A DNA stretch of 10,938 nucleotides from an uncultured Megasphaera sp. (lineage in GTDB: Bacteria; Bacillota; Negativicutes; Veillonellales; Megasphaeraceae). The notes under the pieces are model-generated. The model did not search any database and was not told the origin of the DNA. It saw only the letters and a program-made list of their open reading frames with translations. The stretch covers positions 1-10,938 of the forward strand of contig CABQJB010000054.1 of the NCBI GenBank assembly GCA_902464195.1. Direction: 5' to 3'. The translations under genes were made by a program, and so were the position numbers. Below are positions 1-6,525 of this stretch, in pieces; position 1 is the stretch's first letter, and every line of letters begins with the position of its first letter.

Positions 1-182
1 ATGAAAGTTTATACTCATTTTTCAGATTTCGCATAGTCATTTAAGTATGAGAGGAATAATTTTATAAAAATAAAAAATGTTATTTTCTGAAAAAATTTTG
101 GATGACAAAGAAGGAATCCGTAAAAGTCATGGCGAATATATATGTTAAGGATAAGAACAGGCCTTAATAAGGAGGGATTCAT
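1..182 (+). promoter_or_regulatory. AT-rich leader upstream of the universal stress gene
   Basis: This stretch is much more AT-rich than the rest of the window and contains no convincing gene. It presumably holds the promoter of the stress protein gene. The best sigma70-like pair I can find is poor (TTGGAT at 98-103, 17 bases, TAAAAG at 121-126), so I do not assign a start point. The only clear signal is the ribosome binding site AAGGAGGG at 169-176. Confidence 0.3.
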
Positions 183-629
183 ATGAAAAAATATAATAAC
201 ATCATCGTGCCGACGGATGGTTCGGTTAACTCGAAACGTGCGCTGGAACATGCCGTCGTCATCGCTTCATCGTTAGGGGCTACGATTACCCTGGTCTATG
301 TCGCCAATATCGTATCGGTCATTTCTAACTTCGACCAGATTCCCAATGCCAGCGGTTACGTCACGGAACAGGTCGCACTGGACATGGAAGAAGAAGGGAA
401 AGGCATCCTCGACGAATTCGCCAAATCCATTCCTCAGAATATCGAAGTCAAGAGTGTCTTTGAAGTCGGTTCGCCGGGACCGGCTGTCTTGTCGGTAGCC
501 AAGAAATACAATGCCGATCTCATCGTCATGGGCAGTCGCGGCCTTGGGCCGTTAAAAGGCTTGTTCATGGGTTCCGTTAGCAGTTACGTCGTCACCCATT
601 CCGTCTGCCCCGTATTGATCGTTAAATAG
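183..629 (+). CDS. UspA-family universal stress protein (single domain)
   Basis: 148-aa cytoplasmic protein of the universal stress protein family, small Rossmann-like nucleotide-binding proteins induced by starvation or stress, usually dimeric. The N-terminus has the family strand and acidic residue (IIVPTDGS, D12). The C-terminal part carries the complete ATP-binding pattern G-x2-G-x9-G-S: G117, G120, G130, S131, followed by the closing strand CPVLIVK. The length is normal for a one-domain Usp. The ATG at 183 is preceded by a strong Shine-Dalgarno, AAGGAGGG at 169-176. It is not coupled to another gene: an AT-rich leader lies upstream and a repeat-filled gap with a hairpin terminator (824-861) downstream. 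The intact motif suggests an ATP-binding (UspFG/MJ0577-like) member rather than a non-binding UspA sensu stricto; the substrate or partner cannot be read from sequence. Confidence 0.93.
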   Translation: MKKYNNIIVPTDGSVNSKRALEHAVVIASSLGATITLVYVANIVSVISNFDQIPNASGYVTEQVALDMEEEGKGILDEFAKSIPQNIEVKSVFEVGSPGPAVLSVAKKYNADLIVMGSRGLGPLKGLFMGSVSSYVVTHSVCPVLIVK

Positions 630-632
630 TAA

Positions 633-695
633 TTAGTGGTTCGTAGTTCGCAGAGAGACGATCTGTGTTACTAACCCCTAGCCCCTAGCCACTAA
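633..695. repeat. Head-to-head heptamer repeat arrays (A and B)
   Basis: Two short arrays of degenerate 7-bp units face each other. Positions 633-653 hold three in-phase forward units (TTAGTGG first, TTCGCAG last). Positions 668-695 hold four units on the reverse strand, including CTAGGGG twice. The outermost units are perfect inverted copies (TTAGTGG 633-639 and CCACTAA 689-695), so the pair could also fold back. Units of the same phase and consensus recur at 6372-6466, 6534-6600 and 6701-6728. No function is known to me. Confidence 0.7.
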
Positions 696-711
696 AAAGT
701 AGTATGGAGTT

Positions 712-822
712 TGTAGGGGTCGTCACGTGGGCGACCCGTTAGGAATTTGGATGATTTATCTAGCAAACTGATTGGGAAATTTTACATGTCCCGAAGCGGG
801 CGCCCCACGTGGCGACCCTACA
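712..822. repeat. Inverted repeat pair with self-palindromic arms
   Basis: An arm of about 26 bp at 712-738, starting TGTAGGGGTCG, recurs in inverted orientation at about 797-822, which ends CGACCCTACA. The arms differ at only a few positions and are separated by about 58 AT-richer bases. Each arm is also a hairpin: in the left arm 717-724 pairs with 730-737 (one T-G wobble) around a 5-base loop. The same TAGGGGC core heads the repeats at 6526, 6565, 6604 and 6628. It could be a tiny non-autonomous element or REP-like sequence; no transposase or target duplication is visible. Confidence 0.6.
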
Positions 823-823
823 G

Positions 824-861
824 AAAAAAAGAGCTGTCGCGATGCGACAGCTCTTTTTTTT
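824..861. terminator. Strong intrinsic terminator, bidirectional in form
   Basis: A perfect 10-bp stem (GAGCTGTCGC at 831-840, GCGACAGCTC at 844-853) with a 3-base loop is preceded by seven A and followed by eight T, so the A/T flanks extend the stem. It would stop + strand transcripts from the stress gene and also transcripts entering from the right. It lies almost 200 bases past the stress gene stop, so the heptamer and inverted repeats may form part of that 3' UTR. Confidence 0.9.
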
Positions 862-901
862 AAAAAATTCACGTTACGCCATAGGGGAATCGTTCTTTTT
901 G

Positions 902-910
902 TGGTATACT
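902..910 (+). promoter_or_regulatory. Extended -10 promoter for the DUF2157 operon
   Basis: TGG followed by TATACT (905-910) is an extended -10 element matching TATAAT at five of six positions. It lies about 95 bases upstream of the start at 1013 and just after the terminator at 824-861. There is no recognisable -35 at 16-18 bases, which an extended -10 can tolerate. It implies a leader of roughly 95 bases. Confidence 0.45.
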
Positions 911-1012
911 GGGTACACAGGTATGCCTTTTTTTGCCTGATTACACAATACCTATTCATGAGTATAGGGTCCCGGACTGCCTCGTTCCGGGATAGGTGCC
1001 TGGGAGGCAAGT

Positions 1013-2827
1013 ATGAAACGAAATACCAACGAATGGCTCGACAGAAAAGTCGATGACTGGGTTTCTAAAGGCTGGATCAGTGATGAAGCCCGGCAAAAAA
1101 TACGAAAATCTTATGGCAGGGACGAACAAAGGAATCCTCTTTTGACGACCCTGCCTTTATATGCCCTGTTGGCCGTCATCGGTCTGGCTGCTGCCGGTAT
1201 CGCCCTGATCTGGGGCCTTTCCCAGTTCTGGTACTACGTATCGCTTACGGTCCGCATGGGCCTGGCCTGTGGCCTGCTTTTGCTCACCCAAATCGGCGTC
1301 GGCGTCGCCATGTTCCAGGAACGGCAGGGGAGCCTCGTTGCTGAAGGCGTGGCCCTGGTCCATTGTCTGGGCGTCTTTGCTGTCCTGGCCCTGGCGGAGC
1401 AGTCTTTCTATATCGGCTGGGATGTGACGGCCTATGTTGCTGTCTGCGCCATCCTCTGCCTGCCCGTCGTCTATCTACTGCGGTCTATTGCGGCCCTCGT
1501 CGTCTATGACCTGGCCCTCCTGTACTGGACGGCAGCCGGCGGCCCCATGAATACCCTGGGCGGGACGGCGCTGTTGTGGATTTTCCTCCTGCTGGCCGTG
1601 CCCTTTTATGATACCCTTATCACTATGCGCGATGAACGGCGTCTGTCTATTTTTTCCTGGGTCATGACAATTACCGTTTTTGCCGCTTTTGGCCTGGCAG
1701 CCAGGTCGACGGACTATATCCCTTTCCTCATGCTGGGGAGTTTGGCTGTCACCATCATGCTCGTCGGCTATTCTATCGACATCCATCAGTCCTGGGGCGT
1801 GCCCTTCCGCTGGTTCGGCCGCTTTGCCGCTGCCGGCTCGCTGCTTATTTCCTGCCTGCCTGCAGCTTGGGATGGTATCGCCCGGGTCCATGCCTTTCAC
1901 TGGGTCACGGCTTTGGTAACGCTCGTCCTCTTTGCTGTCATGATTGCCCTCATGGCTCAGACCGTGAAGAAGCGGCTGTGGGGGCCCTTCCTGTACTTGG
2001 CCGTTCCCTTTATCCTGGCTTTTGAAACGATCCTCGTCCGGGCCGGACTCTACTCGTCGATTCCTCTGGTCCTTTCGTCGCTGTACATGGTCGTCTTGGG
2101 CTTCTTTGAAACGTCTCAGGGCTTCAAGCCGGGACATAGCCTCCATATGAAATTTGGCGTCGTCATTTTCATCAGTTTGGTACTGGCCTTTATTTTCGGG
2201 ACTCAGTTCTCGCCGCTGGCACCGCTCCTGGCTATCGTCGTCCTGGCTTTAATCATCTTCCAGTTCAAGCGGACCCGAAAGGATAAGGCCGCTGCTGCCC
2301 TGCGCGCTGCCCGGCGGGCAGGTCTGCGCCACTCGGCGACGCGGGTCCGTAGTGAAGGCGAAGAAAAGCAGGATGGGCTTCCGTCCCAAGAGGCGCCGCT
2401 CTGGCAGGCTCAGGATGCGGCCAACGATGCCGACACCCTGGCTGAGTGGATGAAAGACGTCCGTATCCCGTCGCCGGCTGAATTGGGACTGCCTGCCGAA
2501 CCGGCAGGAGAAGAGACAGCTGATGACCTGCCGAAAGCGCCGCCTGTCCCGGCAGAACCGGAAGAAGCACCGCCGGCATTCACTTTTGCAGCCTCAGCTG
2601 AGTCGGTAAAGGAAGAAATGCCTGAAACACCGGCAGCACCGGTCACGCCGACGGTCCATGAAAAGACGGAAGCCGTGCCGCAGCAGATGGCTGTTCCCCA
2701 GGAACCGGCAGTAGAAGAACAGCCGCGGGTTACGGAATCGCCGTGGAGCTCGATGAAGCCGGCACCGAAACGGAAAAAATACTTTACCCACTCGCCGTGG
2801 TCTCATCAAGGAGGCGATATGAAATGA
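1013..2827 (+). CDS. DUF2157-like polytopic membrane protein with long Pro/Glu/Ala-rich tail
   Basis: 604-aa integral membrane protein of unknown function. Residues 1-40 form a charged cytoplasmic-looking segment (EWLDRKVDDWVSKGWIS) like the N-terminal region of DUF2157 proteins. About 12-14 hydrophobic segments follow between residues 47 and 418. Residues 419-450 are strongly basic, and 450-570 are rich in Pro, Glu and Ala and probably disordered. The end (571-604) carries two SPWS motifs (576-579 and 594-597) around a basic KPAPKRKK stretch. The ATG at 1013 has GGGAGG at 1002-1007. The last codons overlap the next gene as ATGA. DUF2157 and GDYXXLXY proteins are often encoded together, which supports the family call; I judge it from overall pattern. 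The long tail is not something I associate with the core family. Confidence 0.8.
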   Translation: MKRNTNEWLDRKVDDWVSKGWISDEARQKIRKSYGRDEQRNPLLTTLPLYALLAVIGLAAAGIALIWGLSQFWYYVSLTVRMGLACGLLLLTQIGVGVAMFQERQGSLVAEGVALVHCLGVFAVLALAEQSFYIGWDVTAYVAVCAILCLPVVYLLRSIAALVVYDLALLYWTAAGGPMNTLGGTALLWIFLLLAVPFYDTLITMRDERRLSIFSWVMTITVFAAFGLAARSTDYIPFLMLGSLAVTIMLVGYSIDIHQSWGVPFRWFGRFAAAGSLLISCLPAAWDGIARVHAFHWVTALVTLVLFAVMIALMAQTVKKRLWGPFLYLAVPFILAFETILVRAGLYSSIPLVLSSLYMVVLGFFETSQGFKPGHSLHMKFGVVIFISLVLAFIFGTQFSPLAPLLAIVVLALIIFQFKRTRKDKAAAALRAARRAGLRHSATRVRSEGEEKQDGLPSQEAPLWQAQDAANDADTLAEWMKDVRIPSPAELGLPAEPAGEETADDLPKAPPVPAEPEEAPPAFTFAASAESVKEEMPETPAAPVTPTVHEKTEAVPQQMAVPQEPAVEEQPRVTESPWSSMKPAPKRKKYFTHSPWSHQGGDMK

Positions 2828-3498
2828 AATTTCCACCGCCTTTGCAGGGATTCCGTCTTTCCTTTTCACTGGATGGCCGGTATCGCTGGATCTTTTTCGT
2901 CTTCATCGTCCTCGTCCAGTTCGCTGTCGTCGCTTATATGGGCTGGCGCTGGCATAACATTGCCGTCGATGGCATCCCTTATCAGTGGCGCTGCGTCCCA
3001 CGGCTGGAAGTATCCGCCTTTGGGACGGACTACGTCCGCGTCGTCTTTCCCGAAGACACGACGCAGTGGAAGGACGATACACCGCCTGAAAAGGGGCAGC
3101 AGATTTACGTCTATATTTCACGGGATACGTCGGGCCTCATGGAAATCCAGGGGGCTTCGGCATCGAAGCCTTTCGTTGGCGGCGACTATATGCAGGCCAC
3201 CGTCGTGTCCTATCAGGATGGCTTCGTCCAGTTCCAGGTCTGCTTTGACCGCTATCGCATGGCACCGGAGCTGACTGATGGCATCTACAGCCTTCAGCCC
3301 GATGACAGTATCATCGCCAGTATCCGCATGAAGCGGGGCGAAGGCGTCATCGAAGGCATCTTCGTCAATGGGATTCCGTTGGAAAATATCAGCAATGGCG
3401 CCGCCATGGCCAAGGCCCGCCAGGAAAAAGAGGCCCAGACCTTATTTGACCGGCCTCACCTCGTCGATACCGGCATGGTACCGCCGAAAGAAGAATGA
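2824..3498 (+). CDS. GDYXXLXY-like membrane-anchored protein
   Basis: 224-aa protein with one N-terminal transmembrane segment (about residues 22-40, after a short basic region), then a soluble domain likely outside the membrane. The domain follows the layout I know for GDYXXLXY proteins: a PYQWRCVP strand, a variant signature GTDYVRVVF at 67-75, a YVYISRD strand near 95-101, FDRYRMAPEL at 141-150, and a closing VIEGIFVNGIPLE at 175-187. The signature is degenerate, with V and F where the family name has L and Y. I chose the ATG at 2824 because it overlaps the upstream stop as ATGA and has AAGGAGG at 2808-2814, nine bases away. An in-frame ATG at 2743 would add 27 residues lying wholly inside the upstream gene and lacks a ribosome site. 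Function is unknown; presumably it acts with the DUF2157 protein. Confidence 0.75.
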   Translation: MKFPPPLQGFRLSFSLDGRYRWIFFVFIVLVQFAVVAYMGWRWHNIAVDGIPYQWRCVPRLEVSAFGTDYVRVVFPEDTTQWKDDTPPEKGQQIYVYISRDTSGLMEIQGASASKPFVGGDYMQATVVSYQDGFVQFQVCFDRYRMAPELTDGIYSLQPDDSIIASIRMKRGEGVIEGIFVNGIPLENISNGAAMAKARQEKEAQTLFDRPHLVDTGMVPPKEE

Positions 3499-3524
3499 TG
3501 GCACAGAAAGAAAGCGAGGATTTT

Positions 3525-4805
3525 ATGAAAGCATACGCGAGAATTGCCAAGATTGCTATGACAGTCATGCTGTTGGCAGCGTTCTTCCTCTTATCGGGGT
3601 TCCGGGCGCAGACCATCATCCACGACGATGGCAGCGAAACGCAGGATGTCCTGAAAGTCTCTGATTCGGCTAAGGGACAGAAAGATTTGAAAGCCGATGC
3701 CGATGAATTCCAGAAGCGCAATTACACCATTATGGATTATAACAACGATAATGGTGAAGGCTTCCGGGCTATGAAAACGATCACCAAAGACGGAGCCAGC
3801 AAGAGCTCTGTCGACCACATTGTCCACAAAACCCACGATGGCCTCATCTGTTCGACTTATTATATCGATTATAACTTTGATGGAAACAGTATTCAGACCC
3901 TGCGTTTAGGCGCACCGATGCCGGAAAATGGCGTCGACCTGGAATACATCGTTTCCTTCCCGTCCGGGACCCGCGTCGTCAGCAACAGCGATAAAGCCGA
4001 TGACCAGGGCAGTACCTATTTGTGGAACCTGTCCAATTCCAATCCGACGGAAATCAAGCTCCAGGCAACGGTCTGGCATAAATTGTTCATCTATATCGCC
4101 CTGTTCCTGGTCGTCCTGGTCCTGATCATCGTCCTCATCATGGAACACCGCCGCAAGAACGTCATCAGCTGGAAACGGGCAGCGCATATGCGCAAACTGG
4201 AAATGATGCTCCTCTGCATCCCTATCATCATCCTGGGCTACATGGGCTATGAATACTACGTCGGGACCCATGTGACGGCAGCGTCGCTGGATAAAGTGGC
4301 TGAACAGCAGCAGGAAGAACTGCTGGAAAACCGGGAAGAAGACAAACGCCTGCAAGATGCCGATGCCCGTAAGCAGCGCAGCGGCGAAATGGCAGCGGCC
4401 CGCATCCGCAGCAAGGCCAATGACATTTCCAATGAACTGCGCAATTTGAAGGTCCAGTACCGCAACGGCTCCATCAGCCGCAGCTCGGCTCGTTCCCAGG
4501 CCCAGAGCCTGGCTCAGCAGGCCAAGGACATGCTCAAGGAAAGCACCAACCTGTCCCAGGCTGACCGCGACGTCCTGGAACAGCTCATCGACAACGTCGT
4601 AGCTGAAGCCGATTCTATTGGCGCATCGGCACCGAGCCGCAGCACTTCGCAGGAAACGCGGCGCAGCGAATCGGTTTCCGAGTCCCAGAGCTCGACCCGC
4701 AGCCGGTCTGACGATAAGTCGACGAATACCAAGAGTTCCGATTCGTCGAAGAGTCGCCAGTCGTCCGATAATAACCGCGATACGGGTAAAACAAATAAAC
4801 AATAA
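3525..4805 (+). CDS. Exported two-TM protein: LppM-like N-terminal domain, coiled coil, Ser-rich tail
   Basis: 426 aa from this start. Residues 1-28 are a signal peptide or anchor (basic MKAYARIAK, then a hydrophobic core ending LLSGF). Residues 29-183 form a soluble beta-rich domain (IIHDDGSETQ, then VSFPSGTRVV) resembling LppM/DUF3153-type surface domains; this is a loose pattern match. TM segments lie at about 187-206 and 228-246 with a basic loop between (EHRRKN, SWKRAAHMRK), so both ends should face outward. Residues 254-365 are charged and helical, probably coiled coil; 367-426 are dominated by Ser, Arg, Asp and Thr. The lipobox-like LLSG is followed by F26, not Cys. The ATG at 3525 follows GAGGA at 3516-3520 and gives a clean signal peptide. 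An upstream ATG at 3495 overlaps the previous stop as ATGA and would add 10 residues; it remains possible. Confidence 0.7.
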   Translation: MKAYARIAKIAMTVMLLAAFFLLSGFRAQTIIHDDGSETQDVLKVSDSAKGQKDLKADADEFQKRNYTIMDYNNDNGEGFRAMKTITKDGASKSSVDHIVHKTHDGLICSTYYIDYNFDGNSIQTLRLGAPMPENGVDLEYIVSFPSGTRVVSNSDKADDQGSTYLWNLSNSNPTEIKLQATVWHKLFIYIALFLVVLVLIIVLIMEHRRKNVISWKRAAHMRKLEMMLLCIPIIILGYMGYEYYVGTHVTAASLDKVAEQQQEELLENREEDKRLQDADARKQRSGEMAAARIRSKANDISNELRNLKVQYRNGSISRSSARSQAQSLAQQAKDMLKESTNLSQADRDVLEQLIDNVVAEADSIGASAPSRSTSQETRRSESVSESQSSTRSRSDDKSTNTKSSDSSKSRQSSDNNRDTGKTNKQ

Positions 4806-4857
4806 GGATTTTTAATTAACTTTTTTTCTTGTTAGTATTTCCTATTTGTCCAAAAGA

Positions 4858-4866
4858 TGGTATGAT
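4858..4866 (+). promoter_or_regulatory. Extended -10 promoter for fprA
   Basis: TGG TATGAT (TATGAT at 4861-4866) is an extended -10 element with a five of six match to TATAAT, about 65 bases before the fprA start. No good -35 is seen at normal spacing. A small hairpin follows in the leader (CAGCA 4889-4893 and TGCTG 4898-4902 around TGAA). No intrinsic terminator separates it from the gene ending at 4805, only a T-run at 4821-4827, so some read-through from the upstream operon is possible. Confidence 0.45.
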
Positions 4867-4931
4867 ATGGGTATGAGAACTGACATTACAGCATGAATGC
4901 TGCTTGTACTTTTTAAGGAGGTCATATCAGT

Positions 4932-6167
4932 ATGCATTGTGTAGAAGAAATTAAAAATGGTATTTATTGGATGGGCTGCAACGATTTCCGTACGGAATTG
5001 TTTGAACGGATTTTCCCGATTCCCGAAGGCGTTACGTACAACTCCTATTTCATTGATGACGAAAAGACATGCGTCGTCGATGCCATGGACAAATCGTGCC
5101 GTGACGAATTCCTGGAAGACGTCGAATACCTGCTCAAAGGCCGTAAACTGGACTACTTCGTCCTCCAGCATATGGAACCGGACCATGCCAGCTCGGCCTT
5201 GGCTCTCCTGGAAAAATATCCGGACGCCAAGATCATCGGCCAGCCGCAGACCTTCAAGCTCTTTGAACAGTTCTTCCGCCATCCCATGACGGACCGCTAC
5301 GTCGCCGTCAAAGAAGGGGACCAGCTGGCTCTGGGCAAACATACCTTGCAGTTCGTCAAAGCGCCGATGGTCCATTGGCCGGAAGTCATTATGTCCTACG
5401 ACCTGACGGATCACGTCCTCTTCAGTGCCGACGCCTTTGGCCAGTTCGGTACGGTCGGCAACGTCTATGCAGACCAGGTCGACTTTGAAGAAAACTACCT
5501 CGATTCGGCCCGCCGTTACTATGTCAACATCGTCGGCAAATACGGCCCGCAGGTCGTCAACGTCCTCAAGAAGGCATCGGGCCTTCCTATCGACTTCATC
5601 TGCCCGCTCCACGGCTTCGTATTCCGCACGCCGGCTACGATTAAGTACATCATTGACAAATACCTCCACTGGGCTAAATACGTACCGGAAAAGAAAGGCG
5701 TCGTCATCGCTTTCTCGTCCATCTATGGCAACACCGAACGGGCTGCCTGCGTCCTGGCCCATAAATTGAGCCAGCGCGGCATCCAGGATATCCGCCTCTA
5801 CGACGTCGCCAAGATCCATTCGTCGTACATTACGGCTAAAGCCTGGGAATACAGTCACCTCGTCCTGGCAGCTCCGACGTACAACCTGAACCTCTTCCTG
5901 CCTATGGAAAACTTCCTCCACGACTTGAAGACCCTCATGTTCCAGAAACGTACCATCGGCGTCCTCGCCTGCCACAGCTGGGCATCGGCTGCCTATAAGA
6001 CCATGGTCGACTACGTCGAAAACCAGTTCAAATGCTGCGAACTCCTGGAACCGACGATGGATATGAAATCGTCCCTCCGCGACGATCAGGAATGTGAACT
6101 CGATGAATTGGCTGATAAACTGGCTGAAAGCATTAAAGCATATCCCGATCCGAAAACTTTGATTTAA
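4932..6167 (+). CDS. fprA: A-type flavoprotein / flavodiiron protein (O2 or NO reductase)
   Basis: 411-aa cytoplasmic flavodiiron protein that reduces O2 to water and/or NO to N2O in anaerobes, usually with electrons from rubredoxin. The N-terminal metallo-beta-lactamase-like domain (about 1-250) carries the full ligand set H80-x-E82-x-D84, H85, H148, D167 and H227. Spacings of 62, 18 and 59 residues match the family. The C-terminal flavodoxin domain (about 255-405) has the FMN phosphate loop SSIYGNT at 262-268 and the second flavin loop APTYN at 314-318. There is no fused rubredoxin or flavin reductase domain, so this is the simple class A form, and the electron donor is encoded elsewhere. 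The ATG at 4932 has AAGGAGGT at 4915-4922. Its stop codon forms part of the ribosome site of the small gene at 6180, suggesting coupled translation. O2 versus NO preference cannot be told from sequence. Confidence 0.95.
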   Translation: MHCVEEIKNGIYWMGCNDFRTELFERIFPIPEGVTYNSYFIDDEKTCVVDAMDKSCRDEFLEDVEYLLKGRKLDYFVLQHMEPDHASSALALLEKYPDAKIIGQPQTFKLFEQFFRHPMTDRYVAVKEGDQLALGKHTLQFVKAPMVHWPEVIMSYDLTDHVLFSADAFGQFGTVGNVYADQVDFEENYLDSARRYYVNIVGKYGPQVVNVLKKASGLPIDFICPLHGFVFRTPATIKYIIDKYLHWAKYVPEKKGVVIAFSSIYGNTERAACVLAHKLSQRGIQDIRLYDVAKIHSSYITAKAWEYSHLVLAAPTYNLNLFLPMENFLHDLKTLMFQKRTIGVLACHSWASAAYKTMVDYVENQFKCCELLEPTMDMKSSLRDDQECELDELADKLAESIKAYPDPKTLI

Positions 6168-6179
6168 GGTGGTGTAAGC

Positions 6180-6335
6180 GTGATCATCCGTGACGACAGC
6201 GCCAAGAGCGGCGATAAGCACGAACAGGATAAAGCCCGCAGCAATGGGGAAGAACTCCACATCGACCTGGGCCGTGACCTGACCGAAGACGAACAAAAAA
6301 TCTTTGAAAAATTACGCGAAGGATTACATATGTAA
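6180..6335 (+). CDS. Small hypothetical protein, 51 aa, translationally linked to fprA
   Basis: A 51-codon gene starting with GTG and ending TAA at 6333-6335. The ribosome site TAAGGTGGTG (6165-6174) differs from the full anti-Shine-Dalgarno complement at one base and uses the fprA stop codon as its first three bases; only 12 bases separate fprA from the GTG. Third codon positions are C-rich in the first half, as in neighbouring genes, which supports coding. The protein is soluble, highly charged and probably helical at the C-terminus (LTEDEQKIFEKLREG at about 34-48); it has no Cys, so it is not a small rubredoxin or iron-sulfur protein. I do not recognise a family. The terminator at 6339-6372 follows immediately, so the two genes form one short operon. 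It could be a regulator or partner of the flavodiiron protein; that is a guess from position. Confidence 0.65.
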   Translation: MIIRDDSAKSGDKHEQDKARSNGEELHIDLGRDLTEDEQKIFEKLREGLHM

Positions 6336-6338
6336 GGA

Positions 6339-6372
6339 GAAAGGGAGCTGTCGCATCGCGACAGCTCCTTTC
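6339..6372 (+). terminator. Hairpin terminator after the fprA unit
   Basis: An 11-bp perfect stem (GGAGCTGTCGC at 6344-6354, its complement at 6358-6368) with loop ATC, extended by GAAA/TTTC past a bulged G. The T-tract is short (TTTC), so termination may be incomplete. The central 23 bases (6345-6367) are the exact reverse complement of 831-853 in the earlier terminator. Confidence 0.7.
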
Positions 6373-6466
6373 AAGTTGTTAGTGGCTAGTTGTTAGTTGT
6401 TAGCGGATGGGTTTAAATTTAAAGCTTTTCTCTGCAAACTACAAACTCTGTGCTACAAACTATAAA
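6372..6466. repeat. Head-to-head heptamer repeat arrays (C and D)
   Basis: Positions 6379-6406 hold four in-phase forward 7-bp units (TTAGTGG first, TTAGCGG last), with a fifth weaker unit at 6372-6378. Positions 6432-6466 hold five units on the reverse strand, read there as TTTGTAG or TTTGCAG with one divergent unit in the middle. The gap between them has no other feature. The order, forward then reverse, copies that at 633-695, and the first forward unit is identical in both places. Confidence 0.7.
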
Positions 6467-6472
6467 GTAAAC

Positions 6473-6519
6473 GGGGCATCACATGATGGCAGAAACCTTC
6501 GTGCGACAGCCCCCTTTTT
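6473..6519 (+). terminator. Degraded terminator-like hairpin
   Basis: GGGGC (6473-6477) pairs with GCCCC (6509-6513), and pairing continues past a bulge (6478-6486 with 6499-6507) with two A-C mismatches and one T-G wobble. A T-tract follows at 6515-6519. The right arm contains GCGACAGC, the same stem sequence as the other two terminators. It could be a second terminator behind the fprA unit or a decayed one. Confidence 0.45.
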
Positions 6520-6525
6520 CTGCTG

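Noticed and set aside
1..36. Short frame ATG to TAG at the window start
   Set aside because: Eleven codons, no upstream sequence to judge; could be the tail of a previous gene or chance.
630..1012. tRNA or other structured RNA gene in the first gap
   Set aside because: No cloverleaf, T-loop motif or conserved riboswitch core; the pairing seen is explained by repeats and the terminator.
2743..2823. Upstream start for the GDYXXLXY-like gene
   Set aside because: It lies inside the DUF2157 gene without a ribosome site; the ATG at 2824 has a perfect one and a typical ATGA overlap.
4806..4931. Terminator between the envelope operon and fprA
   Set aside because: A T-run is present at 4821-4827 but no stable hairpin precedes it.
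4842..6296. 484-codon open frame antisense to fprA
   Set aside because: It mirrors fprA, which has all catalytic residues; the antisense frame is open because of C-ending codon preference and shows no domain or suitable start context.
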